A stretch of 64,000 bases of DNA from Rhopalosiphum padi (taxonomy: Eukaryota > Arthropoda > Insecta > Hemiptera > Aphididae), in contig NC_083598.1 in assembly GCF_020882245.1 (NCBI RefSeq), forward strand, positions 57,821,858-57,885,857. Reading direction: 5' to 3'. Positions within the stretch are counted from its first letter, which is position 1. Each line of letters begins with the position of its first letter. Positions 1 through 13,500 of the stretch are shown here, piece by piece. Under the pieces are notes generated by a model. That model was not told where the DNA came from. It worked only from the letters and a program-made list of their open reading frames with translations, and did no database searches. Position numbers and translations under genes: made by a program.

Positions 1-50
1 AATACGCGGAAATCCAGTGTTGATTGTTCTGCGCATATGATCGTACTGAT

Positions 51-89
51 ATATTATATATATATATATATTGGTGTGTGTGTGTGTCT
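51..89. repeat. Compound TA / TG microsatellite
   Basis: An alternating TA run is followed directly by a TG run. Such compound dinucleotide arrays are length-variable. The minus-strand open frame across it reads the repeat as YIYVY / HTHTP and is not credible coding sequence in that part. Confidence 0.85.
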
Positions 90-2254
90 GTCAGAATATA
101 CATAAATATATCGTGTACTTGCAGGTGGTATACCTATAGTAGCTAGGTAATGTAGTTGTAGTTGTTCGTAATTTTCTATTACTTTCGATGTTTTGCGGAC
201 AATCACGTAGTTGTAGGCGTTTACACCCCAATCCTCTGAATTGTTAACTTCTTTAAAAGTTAATTTGGATTGTACTGTCATTATTTATCATGTTGTAGTC
301 TGTAGATACCATACCATTACATGTACAAACAAAAGGTAGGTTAGTAGGTACCTACCCGCCATAATCGCTTACGTACCCACGAGTATAATAATAAATAATA
401 AATATATAATATATATACAAGTATTAATAATCATAATTATACCCACTTTCTGTTTTTAAAAGCAATCATCGATAGTTAATATAAGTATTCACATTTCGGG
501 TTTTGGTGTTCTTCATCAAAAAAAAAAATAAAATAAAATAAAAATAGTAGCCTGTCTAAATTATGAATATATTACATTTATTTATTTTTTTTTGGAAACA
601 CGCGATCTCCGAACGTATATCCGCCTCTTTTTTGAAAATAATTATAGTTCTTAACAAAAATAATTGATAATTATTATCGTTATAAAATAATGATCATCTG
701 CGTAGTCGCTATACATATATGAAAAAAATAGTGAACTTAAAGGTATAATAAATAAAGTTTTTGACAGAAAACAATTTCGTAAACGTACAATATAATAATA
801 GGTATAGCATAATTTCGTTCGATGATTATTTTTGTAAATTGGATATTATGTTAAAACTTACAAGTAAGACAACGATATCATTAGTCTCACAATGATTTTT
901 ACTACGCTACTTGTTTTTTTTAACACCAAAAATAATTCATCGGAAAATATTATGCCTACTCTCTCGACCTATGCATTACTTCAAAACTCAATCCAACTGC
1001 ATTCTAATCATGGCAGCGTAGAAATACGTCATATTGAATTTCATCAAGAACATCTAAAATGATAAACCACTGTAAGACTACGTAGATAGTTGGCCAAGCT
1101 CTTGGCGAGATCCGATCAATATCCTTGATATTGTCGGTCATTTATAGGAAGTTCCATTATGGTATCGAAAACTATTTGCAGCACAAAGCAAAACACCTGC
1201 GCATTGTGTTAGAGCAATTAAACGCTGTGGTGGTGGCGGTGGTATGACAAAGTATACACAATACCTATAGAAATATATAATATGTGTGCAAATTTCTGGG
1301 CGAGGTTTAAAATATATAACTTCCCACGCGAGAAACGCGATCGCAGACTGCTTTAAAACTCTTCAAAGTCAAAAATTCAATGTCAAACCGGCTTGAAGAT
1401 ATGGAGAGAACAAACATACACGCGCATCTTTGAATTCGAATGAACGCACAAACAGAGACTTATTTAGAATTTCGGCACCCGGTGTTAATTTTTTTACCCC
1501 TCCTTAAATTCTCTTAAACGTAACTTTTTGCTGTAAAACATTTTTTAACGTAATATTATGTTGATTTACATATAATTAAATAAAAAAATAAATAAGACAA
1601 AGAAAAACGAACAGTTACTTACAGTTTCCCTACAAAGGAGAGGGTAGTTGGACCTGAAGTATTTTATATATTTTATGGTAGGTATATAATATATATTATA
1701 TTTTATTTTTATGACCTATATATATTGTATATCATATAGATATTTATTTACTAAATTTTAATATGCAGTAGTAGATAATCAATAGCCATAACTTAAAAAG
1801 TATACATAAATTATTAAATATAAATAAATTAAACGTTTAATATGTATTTAGTAAAAATAAATTCCTCGTTATTATTAAATAAGATAAGATCTCAATAATC
1901 ACAATAAAACCATAATAAAGGTTAATTAATCTTATTTTTTATTAATATTACTAATCATGATATTATATATTCTGGCAAAAAGAGTCGTCCGGAACTCCGG
2001 AAATACTTCCCGTATCCTACCCACGCACCTTAAGAACGTGTAGAAAATTATACGATTTAACATCATAATATAATATTATACATGCGTGGTTAAACACGAA
2101 TTACGTTCCGAAATAAAAAAAATTGATAAGTGGGTACACAAATTACGTTTAAAAGAATGGCACGTAAGATGGATAGGATTTACAATTCTAAAAAATTCAT
2201 CGAAAGAAAAAAATCACTCTCGGGTTCAAACCAAACGTAGCACCGCGCGTTGTC

Positions 2255-2290
2255 TTATAATATAATATAATATAATATAATATAATATTA
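2255..2290. repeat. TATAA pentanucleotide microsatellite
   Basis: About six consecutive TATAA units followed by a short ATT run. It is a simple tandem repeat in intergenic DNA with no evident function. Confidence 0.85.
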
Positions 2291-3994
2291 TTATTGCGTA
2301 ACTTCACAACTGTAATTGCGTACTTAGCCGTCGCACGCATAATAATAATAATAATATAATATCATATTATCATAATACATGTGAAAACAATTTGGATCAG
2401 AATATACATGTAGGTATAGGTGGGTCGAAACTCAGATCACCCACTTTGGTCACGACCTCCGGGTAGACCTCTGGGCGCGCGGTGACGGACGTTCATTCAT
2501 TTATTTTGACTGCTGACGAATCCGGAGCCGATCTCGACTAAAACACACACTCATACATGCTTACACCCTAACACACCTTATAAACAATACAAATATAGAA
2601 GGCGACAGACTGCATACATAATATACTCGCGCAAATATATATAATATATATAATATTTACAATATATACATAATACTATATACATTTATATTTATACATT
2701 ATATAACCTAACCTTATATTGTCTCTGTCGTCAACTATCTATTCCTTTCGATAGTTACCTTTACTCATAAGCCGCGGTGTCTCCATAAATAAAACAACGG
2801 GACTAAAGTCTTATACTGTAGAAAACTAAGTCGTTGACTTCAGTGCGCACAGCTTAGCAGCCAATAGCCAATAGGATCACTACAACAACAACAGTCTCAT
2901 CGAACCATCATATATACATGTAGTCGTTATCCACTGACAACATTGTCTTACACGGACATATAAGCATCATCGTCATTTAAATTAATAAATATAAATATGG
3001 TTACTTAATCAAGGCCGGCAATAGATCACAATTATAAAACCTAATCCGACCTAACCTACAGGGGCAGATTTCAACGGGCTTGCATGGTTTCACCAAACTG
3101 CATTTTGATTTTTAATGAGTCGTTTAAAGTATATGTCAAGTAGATACTACAGCACAAATGCACAATATATTTTGTAATTCAAAAAAATTCACACTATACT
3201 ACCTATAGCTATACCATATTATAGGGCTATAACAAGTAACTTAGACAAAGCATTACTTTCGGAAGATAGTCTTAAATCATAAAATTTTCTATAACTTCAA
3301 TTCATATATTATTGTGTTATATTATGTTAAATGTATGTTATATCAAATACATTTTTATAAATACCTATTATATATGATATTTTTATCCATATTTTATATT
3401 AGCTTTATTAAATGAAACTATATAAACATATTATAATGAATATTTTAGTTTATAATATACATATTATAAACAACCATATGTTTTTAATAAATAACCAATA
3501 AATAATAAGGAAAATAATTCTGACGTCTTCAACCACCGAAGCCCTACGATTTAGTAAAGTATACGTGATAACTGATAATACACATAGTCTTAATATAAAT
3601 CTGGAGACACTACGTCGGAAGTCTTTTTACTGCAAAGCAACGCCGTAAACGGGTATGGTATATGAATTGTATCGGATTTATGTTTATATAGTATTGTTAT
3701 TATATGTTATAATAATATATCTTATGTAGGTGCGTGAATCGTATCCGATAAAGTCTGTCGGGGGCATTTTTAATAAAATATTATGACTTTACGGTGGTTT
3801 AAAAAAATATAATAGATAAATAAACATATTTATAAAATATAATATTGTTTATACTATGAAACTATGGGAGACGGTCGTCGTGTCGTGTGCCGTCGCCTAT
3901 ACTGTATATATAGGACGCAGTGGCGGCGGGGAAAGAAGAAGTCGTCGGCGATTGCCATACCACTCCGTTCCACGCGGAAGCGTTTCTCGCAGCG

Positions 3995-4002
3995 TGACGT
4001 CA
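3995..4002. promoter_or_regulatory. Perfect CRE palindrome (TGACGTCA), first copy
   Basis: An exact 8-bp cAMP-response-element palindrome inside the GC-rich block, about 510 bp before the proposed ATG. Known family: CREB/ATF bZIP proteins bind this site. That it is used here is inference. Confidence 0.45.
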
Positions 4003-4474
4003 CAGAACCGCCGCCGCCACCGCCGTCGGAAGTGGCCACCGCGGTCGCGTGGAAGGGGGCACCTGGGCTCCGGATGGACCGCCGGCCAACGGTGTCTCCG
4101 ATCGGTTCTTCAATAGTCCGTTGCCAGTGGACTGGCGAAGGCCAAGGTCTGATATTTTTCTTTCGTACATTTGCACACCGTAAAACATAAACATTAAAAT
4201 TATATTTTATATTTCCGACGAAACACCACTATAAAATTTCTTCCGACAGTTTTTAAAAATTGCTCACATTTCATCGCCGTCGTTCCCCAATTGCCGCGCA
4301 CACCTCATCCGCGCGAGTGCAGTTTTTTGCGTAAAAAAAATTTAAATTAAATTTTGAACCAAAATTCGTTTTTTTTTAATCTTTTTTGTTGTGCGCCGTA
4401 TTTGTATCCAGCCGCGGAGCGGTCCAGTTCGCCGCGCTACAACACCACACCGCCTACACGGAAGCACCATCTTC

Positions 4475-4482
4475 TGACGTCA
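4475..4482. promoter_or_regulatory. Perfect CRE palindrome (TGACGTCA), second copy
   Basis: The second exact TGACGTCA lies 27 bp before the proposed start codon at 4509. It would therefore be in the 5' UTR or core promoter. Two perfect copies within 490 bp in an AT-rich genome are unlikely to be background, but no binding evidence exists here. Confidence 0.45.
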
Positions 4483-4508
4483 TTTCACGAAGACTACCGC
4501 CGTTTCAA

Positions 4509-4512
4509 ATGG
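4509..4512 (+). CDS. ZP gene coding exon 1 (start codon, inferred)
   Basis: The exon holds only ATG-G before the donor GTAAGA at 4513. Exon 2 begins with AC, so the junction reads G-AC (Asp) and yields M-D-K-T-S-V followed by a hydrophobic run and A-S-A, a textbook signal peptide. The phase match, good start context and location at the edge of a CpG-rich block support it. The alternative is ATG at 25981 inside exon 2, which would leave an unusually short signal peptide. Confidence 0.68.
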
Positions 4513-7500
4513 GTAAGAACTTGTTGACAGGTCTTTGACCTTACTCTTTAAAAAGAATTTTTTTTTTGTTTTGCGAATTTTCAAATCTTTATCTCACTGC
4601 AACATCATCTTACGTGCCATTTTGCGGTTTTTCGATCGTTCAAATATATTATTACAGAAACGGTCAATACACGTAGTATAGTAATAACAATATTTATAGC
4701 TTTTTCTCTCTCTTTCTCCTCCGATATTGTTCCGTTACATGAAATAATATACATATAAGTATATTTGTATATATAATATGTATTTTTTTTTTTCAATAAA
4801 ATTATATATTTCATCAGTGGCAAATATTATGTTTCGAAAAAAAATAAAGCCGTACAGCTGAGAACTGATGTCGGGAACGCTCATTTCGTTTCACTCACCA
4901 CAGTACAGTAGTATACAAATAGTGTAGTATATATAGTTTGAATAGTTTTTAAATCCAATATATACATAGTGTAATATTGAATTTAAAAACCTATTTTAAC
5001 TTTGGTCAAGACCCATCGCATTCTGTATTTTTTCCTCGCTCTCGGGTACTGATAAAATCGGAAAATGGGCACTTTGAAATACGTGTAACTGCAGTGGACA
5101 CGACTTTCGATAGATATATAGTTTTGGCTACCTATTCAAAACCTCTTGGTATAGTAATTCCAATTGTCAACGCGTCTCCGCTTCACTCGTAATCTAAAAA
5201 AGATACACGCCGTAATAATAGATTGTATAAATCGCATATAAATCACTACCAAGTATATAATGTAAAACTGCACATGTCTGTTTATACTGATGTAGTGCAT
5301 AATTAAAAATATGATATACAAACGTATCAAGACCGTATCTATAAGCTGTATATGCGCAAACCATAGGCATCGTCCGAAATATTCGTATTAATTGTATGGC
5401 GGTACGGCGTTATATACACTTGAAAAAATCAAGTACGCTATTCGTGTGTTAATAATTATATAGTCCGCGTCAAATTACGTTTCCGTATTTCGGTTTTTAG
5501 GCGGCGTACAGCGTAAAGAGAAAAAAAAGCCTACTCAAACCGACCGCTTTGACGAGAACAACCGTCATATATAACAGTATATACCTATAATAATAATAAT
5601 AATAATATGGAATAATATTATGCACACACGATACACGGGCGTCGCTGCTGCCGGTGCAGCTGCAGTCTACGCGCGCGCGCCGCGGATAACAATCGAACAC
5701 GTCATAATAATATACGTGACCCGTCCGTCAGTCAGTCTGCGATGTCTATAATATTCGTCCTATATGGGAGGTATGCGATGAGACGTGCGGAGTAACACTC
5801 GGGTTCAGAAACGTGTGGCTGTTCTATAATATACGTATAATAGTACCTATAATATCGACAAACGTTTTCAACTTCGGGGTTATCTCGGTCACCAAACAAC
5901 TCGCATCGCGAAGTATAGATTTTGGCGTGGAATTTCGGTAGATAAATTATCATCGTTTTAGTTACACACATTATATTATTATAACACTATGTATGAATAT
6001 GGATCAGTGCAAAGTTTATGAATAATAATTAAGGGGGCGTACAACGGAGGCTGATAAACGAATTGCTGCACAGCACCACAATAGTGTATAACACTATAAC
6101 ATATAATGAATATTACTACAATATATTAAGTAAACAATATATATGTAATATATAAATAATAAACGGAACATATAAAATGCGATCGTTTCGAAAACGCAGT
6201 TATAGAAATAATCGTGGCCGGCAAATGAAAAAGATGGTGAAAATCACGCGATTTTTTACACGGGTTCGTTTCCTCGAAGTCTTCACGCCCAGCGAAAGCG
6301 ATGCTGTGGCTCTTACATCGTATCGTAATTACATCGATTAAATTATTTTTAAATATATAATACATATATAGGCGATGACAAAAATAATAATCAGAAGTAT
6401 TTTCGAGCTCGGGCGCGGATTTATTCTTCCGCCAACTGATCAATTCATCACAGTGTTTATGTTTTGATTATCCTCATGAGTTTTTTTCGCGTGGCGTTCA
6501 TTTGTTTTACGTCATGTGCTGAACGACCACGCCGTTATACCGAGAAAACATGTTCGCTCTCTTGATTTCCCTTGGCTAATACCGTTTTATTTAAGACGGA
6601 CGCGATTTTTTGCGAGGAATTAATTTAAAATACATAACCAAAAAAAATTCATAATATAAAACAGCGAGCCTTACAGGATACATATTGTATATCTTTTAGA
6701 GTTATCCGACACGCGGAACTAGTTTTAAACACAACACAACGCACATTATATACTATTTTAATTTATATTACCTATATACCCCACAAATACACACACACAC
6801 ACACACACACAGAATTATAATAAATCGAAGTGTTTCGCACGCTGTTATACGTTTATTAGGTTCAACGTGCTTCGAGATTTGTACAAACTGTAATCTCTCA
6901 AAGATGTCATACCTAATAATAATAGGCATTTAAAACGCCACACGTAACGTTATTTAATTGCCCGCGTACGTATTATATTATAATCATATTATTACAACGA
7001 TTGCGAAAACGCGTTATAAGACATACATATATATTATATTCAAGTACAGGTAATATATGCGAAAATAAAACGGCATGAATATTCATTATTAATTATTATT
7101 TTTATTCGTAACTTCCTAATAACGGGAGTTGTGTTTCATTGCTGCGCAGTGTGCATATAACAGGTATAGGTAGATTCACGAGGAAAAATCGATAGAATTT
7201 ATCACCGTCAATAATAATAGTTATTCTCGCGACAGTACCCATACCTACAAATCATTCACGGTCGAGGTATGATATGATTATAATAAGCACTTTAGGTAAT
7301 AATATTAACAACAACAATTATATAAAAGTCACTTATCGTTTTGTCACCGATTTAATAAAGCACCAAAATATCGCAGAAGCCGACGGGTTAGACCCTCTCG
7401 CAAACATGCAAACTATAATAATAATAAAAATGTTCGTAACATTATTAATTATATACGTTATAAGCTTACTGTTTAGTGGTTAGTGTAGGAATAACTGTAA

Positions 7501-10500
7501 GGATCAATATTAGCACTGAAAAGTGAGAACTGTAGTTTCTTAAATCATTGTCAAATTTTGTTTTAAACTTCGTTTTCATTTAAATGATACAATTATCATT
7601 ATGTTACAGCATACAATCAACACTAGAAAGTATTTAATCATCTTAGATAGTGTTGTTAGGAATTAAGTAATAAAATGATAGTAATTAAATGTAATATAAA
7701 CATTGTTAGCACAATATTAAAGTGTAGCTATTGAAATGTAACATAAAGTTTTACATTTTTAAAATTACTTTAAAAAATGAACCTTTTTAGTAACTGTAAG
7801 TATACCTATGACAACGTATTTTTATCCAATCATCAGATTAATTTTTAAATTTAACAACTATATCAATTTTCATGAAAATTGAATTGTAATTACATACTTA
7901 ATACTTATCTACTAAAAAGAGTATGATATGATCTAGTAAAATATTATGAGATAGACTTAGTCGTTACAAAATTTATTTTATTTTGCATTTAATGACAAAC
8001 CTGAGGCAGATACACCCAATGTTATTTTAATGTTTGTTTTCATCTCGATAATATTATTTGTTTCTTATACTAAAAATAAACCAGTTACCTAGTCATTTAA
8101 AAAAAAAAATTAACGCAGTTAAAGTCATCGTTGTATTTTACGTTTTTTTTACATGCATACTATAATATATTATACACAATATCAAATATAATTATTATTA
8201 CACGTATATAGATAGTACACACATAATATACTTGTAATGACACGCCGACGTCACAGCATTTTATGATATTTTACGCGCGCACATATAAACCAATAATTAT
8301 TGACGACGATTAAAATACGCGGTGAAGTCTACCGTTATAGTCATAATACGATCTTCTAGTACATGGTCATATAACTATATACGGCAAGTATATACTATAT
8401 ACTACCTACCTATACGCAAACGGTAAATATTTTAAAAGATTAAAAATAATAACATAATATTATAAATTTCTACAGTAAGTGTAGGTATAAATATTATAGG
8501 CAAAGGCTTAAACTTCACAAAGGGATTATTAAAACTCTTACTATCTTGGTATATAAAAAATACTGAGTTAGTAAGATGTTTATTTGTATGAACGAATCAT
8601 GAAAATATTTCCTACTATCATTTTATATGCCACTGCAAGACTAATATATATTTTAAATGTTTAATGATGTTTAAGTGTTTGTTTATGCTTTCAATTTGTT
8701 TAACACTAATCGCGGTGCATTGAAACAGGAAATTTTAGTTACGAAAAATTGGTAATTGGTTATTAGACTTGGTTTCGAGATTGATTATGTGAAAAATGTA
8801 GAAAAAAATGGCGAAGGTATACCTAATTGGTGATCACTGATCGCAGTTCGTAGGAATACTGTGCTAATAGGTTCTGCTATTAACGTTATTTTGATCGATA
8901 CAACGTATACAAAATTATCAAAAACTGGTATGTTTCAAAATTGTTTCTTAAATTTAGAAGTACCTACTTATTTGTAGTTATAATAAATAAGTGTCAAGAA
9001 GTATTCAACATTTTAGTTTTTATTATTTTTTCTTATCGGATAATGTATTATTGGCCAGAAGTTTGGTCTGTGTAAATAAATAATAAAATTATATAGAAGA
9101 TAATCCAATGTGAACATATACAATTGTTATATCGAGATGCGAAACGGTGAACGCGACGACAAGTAACTTTTTGACAGGAATTGTTCAAAAAAAAAAAATC
9201 AGCAAAAAAAAACCGAGTGGACCGAAGAGTTGGAGCCGGTTTGTAATTGATACGTTCACCTGATATAATAAAAATATATCGTCGAGGGACGACCCGGCGT
9301 AGACAATTGAACGAGATCGGCAGTGCGGCGTATAATGAGTGTCATTACGTTCCATTAACGAATGTATCACATGACGACTGCACGTCCGACCGAAATATAG
9401 TAGTAATAATAACAATAATACTACAATGATAATAATAACGAATAAAACTGTAATGGCAAACAGATCGTCGTCAAGGCCAAACACATGCCGATAATATGTG
9501 TGTCAACGAGGTTCCTCGTAGTCGTCAACTGATCCGATTCTCACACAGTCACTCTCGTCCACTTGACTGTACACGCACGTCGTTTTCCAAAATAATACAT
9601 GATTAAACAACAATAATAATAGTGATCGCGTGACTGACCTACGACCGTGGGGTACGATTATAAGAGTGATTCATCGCATATTCCTATACTACGGAATGAA
9701 CGTTCGCATATGTCGTAGGATGCAAAAATAAGAATGATTTTGCTAAAAATTACGAAAAACTCAAAAATCTTCGACAAATCATGTTATCAATAAAAATCAA
9801 AGCGACCAATTCCTAGTTTTATTTATTTATTTTGATGTTATATATACAATGTATAATTATTACATAACGAGATAAAATATAATCTATAGATTAAGTGATC
9901 TGACTATATCCGCTAGGTAATTTAATAATAAAATGCGTCAGTCACTAGACCAAAAAAAATATACACATTTTAAGAATATGTGTGTTCTGGTTGTATTTTG
10001 TAGAATAATAATATATCGTACTTAGTACATAATAGTACCTAGATTCATATTTTCGTTTAGTCTGAATGATAATTTGTAAATTAAAGTCAAAATTATTAGG
10101 AAGGTGCACTCGGATTATCCTCTAAACAACTGTATTCCCCCACAATTATACAAATTATACATATTGCATTTATAAATATATACTAATAATGCACAGTTTT
10201 CCTAAGTGCCGAAGGTTATTAATTTTTCACCAGGCGGTGGCTAATTCCTTGAGTCGACCTTCACGTCCAAATCGATACGGTGGTCATCTGCATAATATAT
10301 GAAATTATTGCGGATTATAATATATAGTTATTCACACAACGCGTTTATATTTTCATCAACGACAAGCTTGCAGCACCTCCGCAGTAAATTTTTAATTGTA
10401 CCATGAAAATTGCAATTATTCAATGTAATCGCAGTATATAAATGTATAATTATTAATTAATACTAATATATTGATGATAAATCGATATTTATTCTCCCGA

Positions 10501-13500
10501 ATACGTGCAGTTTCGACCTCGACACGACGAGATGTACACAAAAAACACCATTATGTTTGAATTTACTCTGTGTTAATATCGATGCGTAAAAGAAGAAAAA
10601 AACGAATAATAATTAAATTATGTTCACGCGAAGGCCGCATTGTTAAACATAATATATTTGTATGTTTTGTACGTTTATACTTTTCATGAAGAGAGAAAAT
10701 ATCATATACCTAAATAAATATATATATGTTATGTCTCTGGTACATTAATTTATTTTTGCATGGTCCATAAAGTAGTTGTATCCGTTATACATTGATACGC
10801 GTTATGCAGCGTATACGACGAACAGCGGATGTAAACTGTTTTAATACGAATTGCGAACATTCGGACTCCAGTTTCCTGCAGAGATAATGTTATTATCTAG
10901 TTATATAATGACCCGTGGTCGGCCGATCGAAAACAAAACGGCGGTATTCATGATGGAATAAATTTCATATTATATTATTATTATATGTAGATGCGGACAG
11001 ATGATGCTCGTCCTTAGTCGCCGAAGTAGATACCTCCGTCACCGATTTTCGTTTTCATTCTCATCGCGTGCAGCGTGCACGTATACCTATCTTTATTATA
11101 TGGCAAGTATGTGTTGGTGACGGAAAATTTGCATGCGGACGGACATTTTTAATATACCTTTACAATATCATAATCATGTGATTATTTTATATATAAACTA
11201 TATTATAGCGTGACCGATCTCCACGTGAAATGGAAGAAAATCGATATAGACATGAGGGAGTGTATAAACGTCCAATTTATTCCCTGCGGTAATCATTTCA
11301 CCGATTACATCTTTATCGATAGTTTACAAAAGGTTCCTCGTACGCACACAAAACATACGCACATCGGTCGGTTACTATAAGTATGAAAGCACGCAACTAT
11401 AGCTATATAGTGTATATTAGACGTTTTCAATTAGGGTCACAAATTCAATTTCTATAACACCGATTTCGACGATACATCCGGACGCCTAAATACTATACAT
11501 ACAACTCGCGTGAGAAAAAGCACGCGAGAGCCTGTTAAATGTACATCAGCGGGCCCCCCCATTGGTCTCACGGTCAATCTTCGCAGACGTCCGTTGTCGG
11601 CACGCAGCGTCACCGGTAACTTTAACGCTAGGCAACAAACGTGCCGATACAACGGCCATATGATGACTTATTAATAACCGATATAATATTATATGCACAC
11701 ATAGGTTATAACCATTTTGTACGATAACGACCGTCCGCATAAAATAATAAAGTATACACAGCACTCGTCTCGTTTCGTACATTTTCTATTTATTGGTTTT
11801 TTTTAATTCACAATATTTTTATCAAAAATGTACGCATAACACTTGGATATTGTACTACATGACGTAATAATTCCTAAACGAACAGATGGAATCTACACTA
11901 ACACATATATTTATTATATATATAAACATTATAAAAATAGTGCAAAAGTGGCCGTACATAACGGACCAACAATTAAAAACGTTTACGCACCACCGGCTAC
12001 GTAGTATAGGTAGGTAGGTTAGGTACCTACCTATATATACATGATACTAATTTGGCCATCCAGAGTGGAGACTCCGCCGCCACGCACTCTGTATATATTA
12101 TTATTATATATACACTTATATAGCTGGAATGAAATGAATTCCGCGCTGTCCGCGAGTCCCGTTGCTCTTTGTGAATGTTTTTACGGAGAAAAAAATAAGA
12201 ATGAAAAAAATGACGACGACGTTAAATAATTGTCTTCGATGCTGCTCGATATAATAACGATATATTCGCCGTCTCTTCTGATGCACGTGCTGGCAATTTA
12301 TTTCGACTCTGCATCATGTTATAATATGTGTGTACGAGCGCGCAATGTGCGGTGGTATGGAAATTGAATTTCGTTCTTTAAGATTTTATTTTTTTTTTAT
12401 TTTACATTAACGATTTACCGTACGGCCAGTAGATCGAACAATACCCAATTCCGTATTGACCCACAGTCAATTGACGACCGCGGTCGCGTGGCTGACTCTG
12501 TCGTGAATAATAATAACAATATATACATATATTACGATATATACTTGCGCTCACGCGTACGCAACTCCGTTACGGCGTTAAAAAACGACATTTCTGAAAC
12601 GTTTTAGCGGTAAGAAAAAAATTTTTAAAAAAAACAGTATCGATCGTTGCGTGATAACGGTGAACATACGAGCTGAAATTGTAGGTACTCGCCAAATTAT
12701 AATACCAATTACCTATACCGACCAAGATTGACAGATCGATTGTCGTAATTATTAATATCATTACACTATATATACGATGCACGGCAATTTGTATATAATC
12801 AACAAACTAATTAGGTCATATAATATTATGTATACGAGATGATTTTTTGAACCTGAACTATTCATCATTACATGGTTAGTCAGTTTTTAAATTTTAGATG
12901 AAAAATATTTTACAATTTCTTGGTGATTAGATTGCGTAGATTTTTTTCAAAATAACAAAATATTATACAGCATAATATATTAATATGCATGCTTGTTTAA
13001 ATATTAACCACACATCTATGCATTCACGATACAAACATAAACATTTTGAACGAAAATGAAGAAGAATCTCGGTTTGTTCTTTCCAAATTTTTCCGATACC
13101 AATATATTATAAAATATATTTATACGTGAACGTTTTATAACTAACACGAGAACACAGCCGCGTAGCCCTCTCAGACATGGTATACTCATAGATTTACATT
13201 TTTTTTTTTTATAATAATAATATTTACATTTTTTCTCATAAACCATTATCCATTTACTTGTAATGCGTTTGTACAATAAATTATACGTAAAGTTATTAAT
13301 TTTATGTATATAATTTTGTCAATTAATTTTGAATAACACCCGGTAGCGGGTGGAATAACACCTTTCCTGGCTACGTGCCTGCGAGCACATAACACGAATT
13401 CACTTAGTCGCTTTATGATTTTCATTTGTTATTTCACTCGTTATTCCATACACTGGAGTACGAATAAAATAACTATGACAACAGATGATAAATATAACGA

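Larger units (their letters stand above)
1..3850. other. Intergenic region upstream of the ZP gene
   Basis: No coding exon is recognised. The stretch is AT-rich with short simple repeats (TA/TG near 51-89, a TATAA pentamer run at 2255-2290, an AAT run near 2340) and a slightly GC-richer patch around 2440-2530. Nothing here resembles the missing Atg16 WD40 exons on the minus strand. It may hold distal regulatory DNA of the gene that starts near 4.5 kb, but this is inference only. Confidence 0.5.
3855..4508 (+). promoter_or_regulatory. CpG-rich promoter and 5' UTR block of the ZP gene
   Basis: This block of about 650 bp is markedly richer in G, C and CpG than the surrounding AT-rich DNA. It contains a TATATATA stretch near 3904-3912, a CCGCCG-rich run near 4009-4026, and two perfect TGACGTCA palindromes (CREB/ATF-type sites) at 3995-4002 and 4475-4482. 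It ends at an ATG with a good context (CAAATGG) joined to a strong donor, which is the natural first coding exon of the downstream gene. Several open frames run through the block (3856-4194 on both strands), but they look like by-products of GC-rich DNA. The transcription start cannot be fixed from sequence alone. Confidence 0.55.

Noticed and set aside
54..281. 75-aa minus-strand open frame at the left edge
   Set aside because: Its C-terminal part is translated microsatellite (YIYV, HTHTP), and no domain is recognised in the remainder. It could be an exon of a gene beyond the edge, but nothing supports it.
2222..2233. GGTTCAAACC resembling a tRNA B box
   Set aside because: No correctly spaced A box, no cloverleaf arms and no acceptor stem could be formed around it.
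3856..4194. Overlapping open frames on both strands in the GC-rich block
   Set aside because: Arg/Pro-rich products in several frames at once are expected from CpG-rich promoter DNA. The downstream gene explains the block as promoter and first exon.
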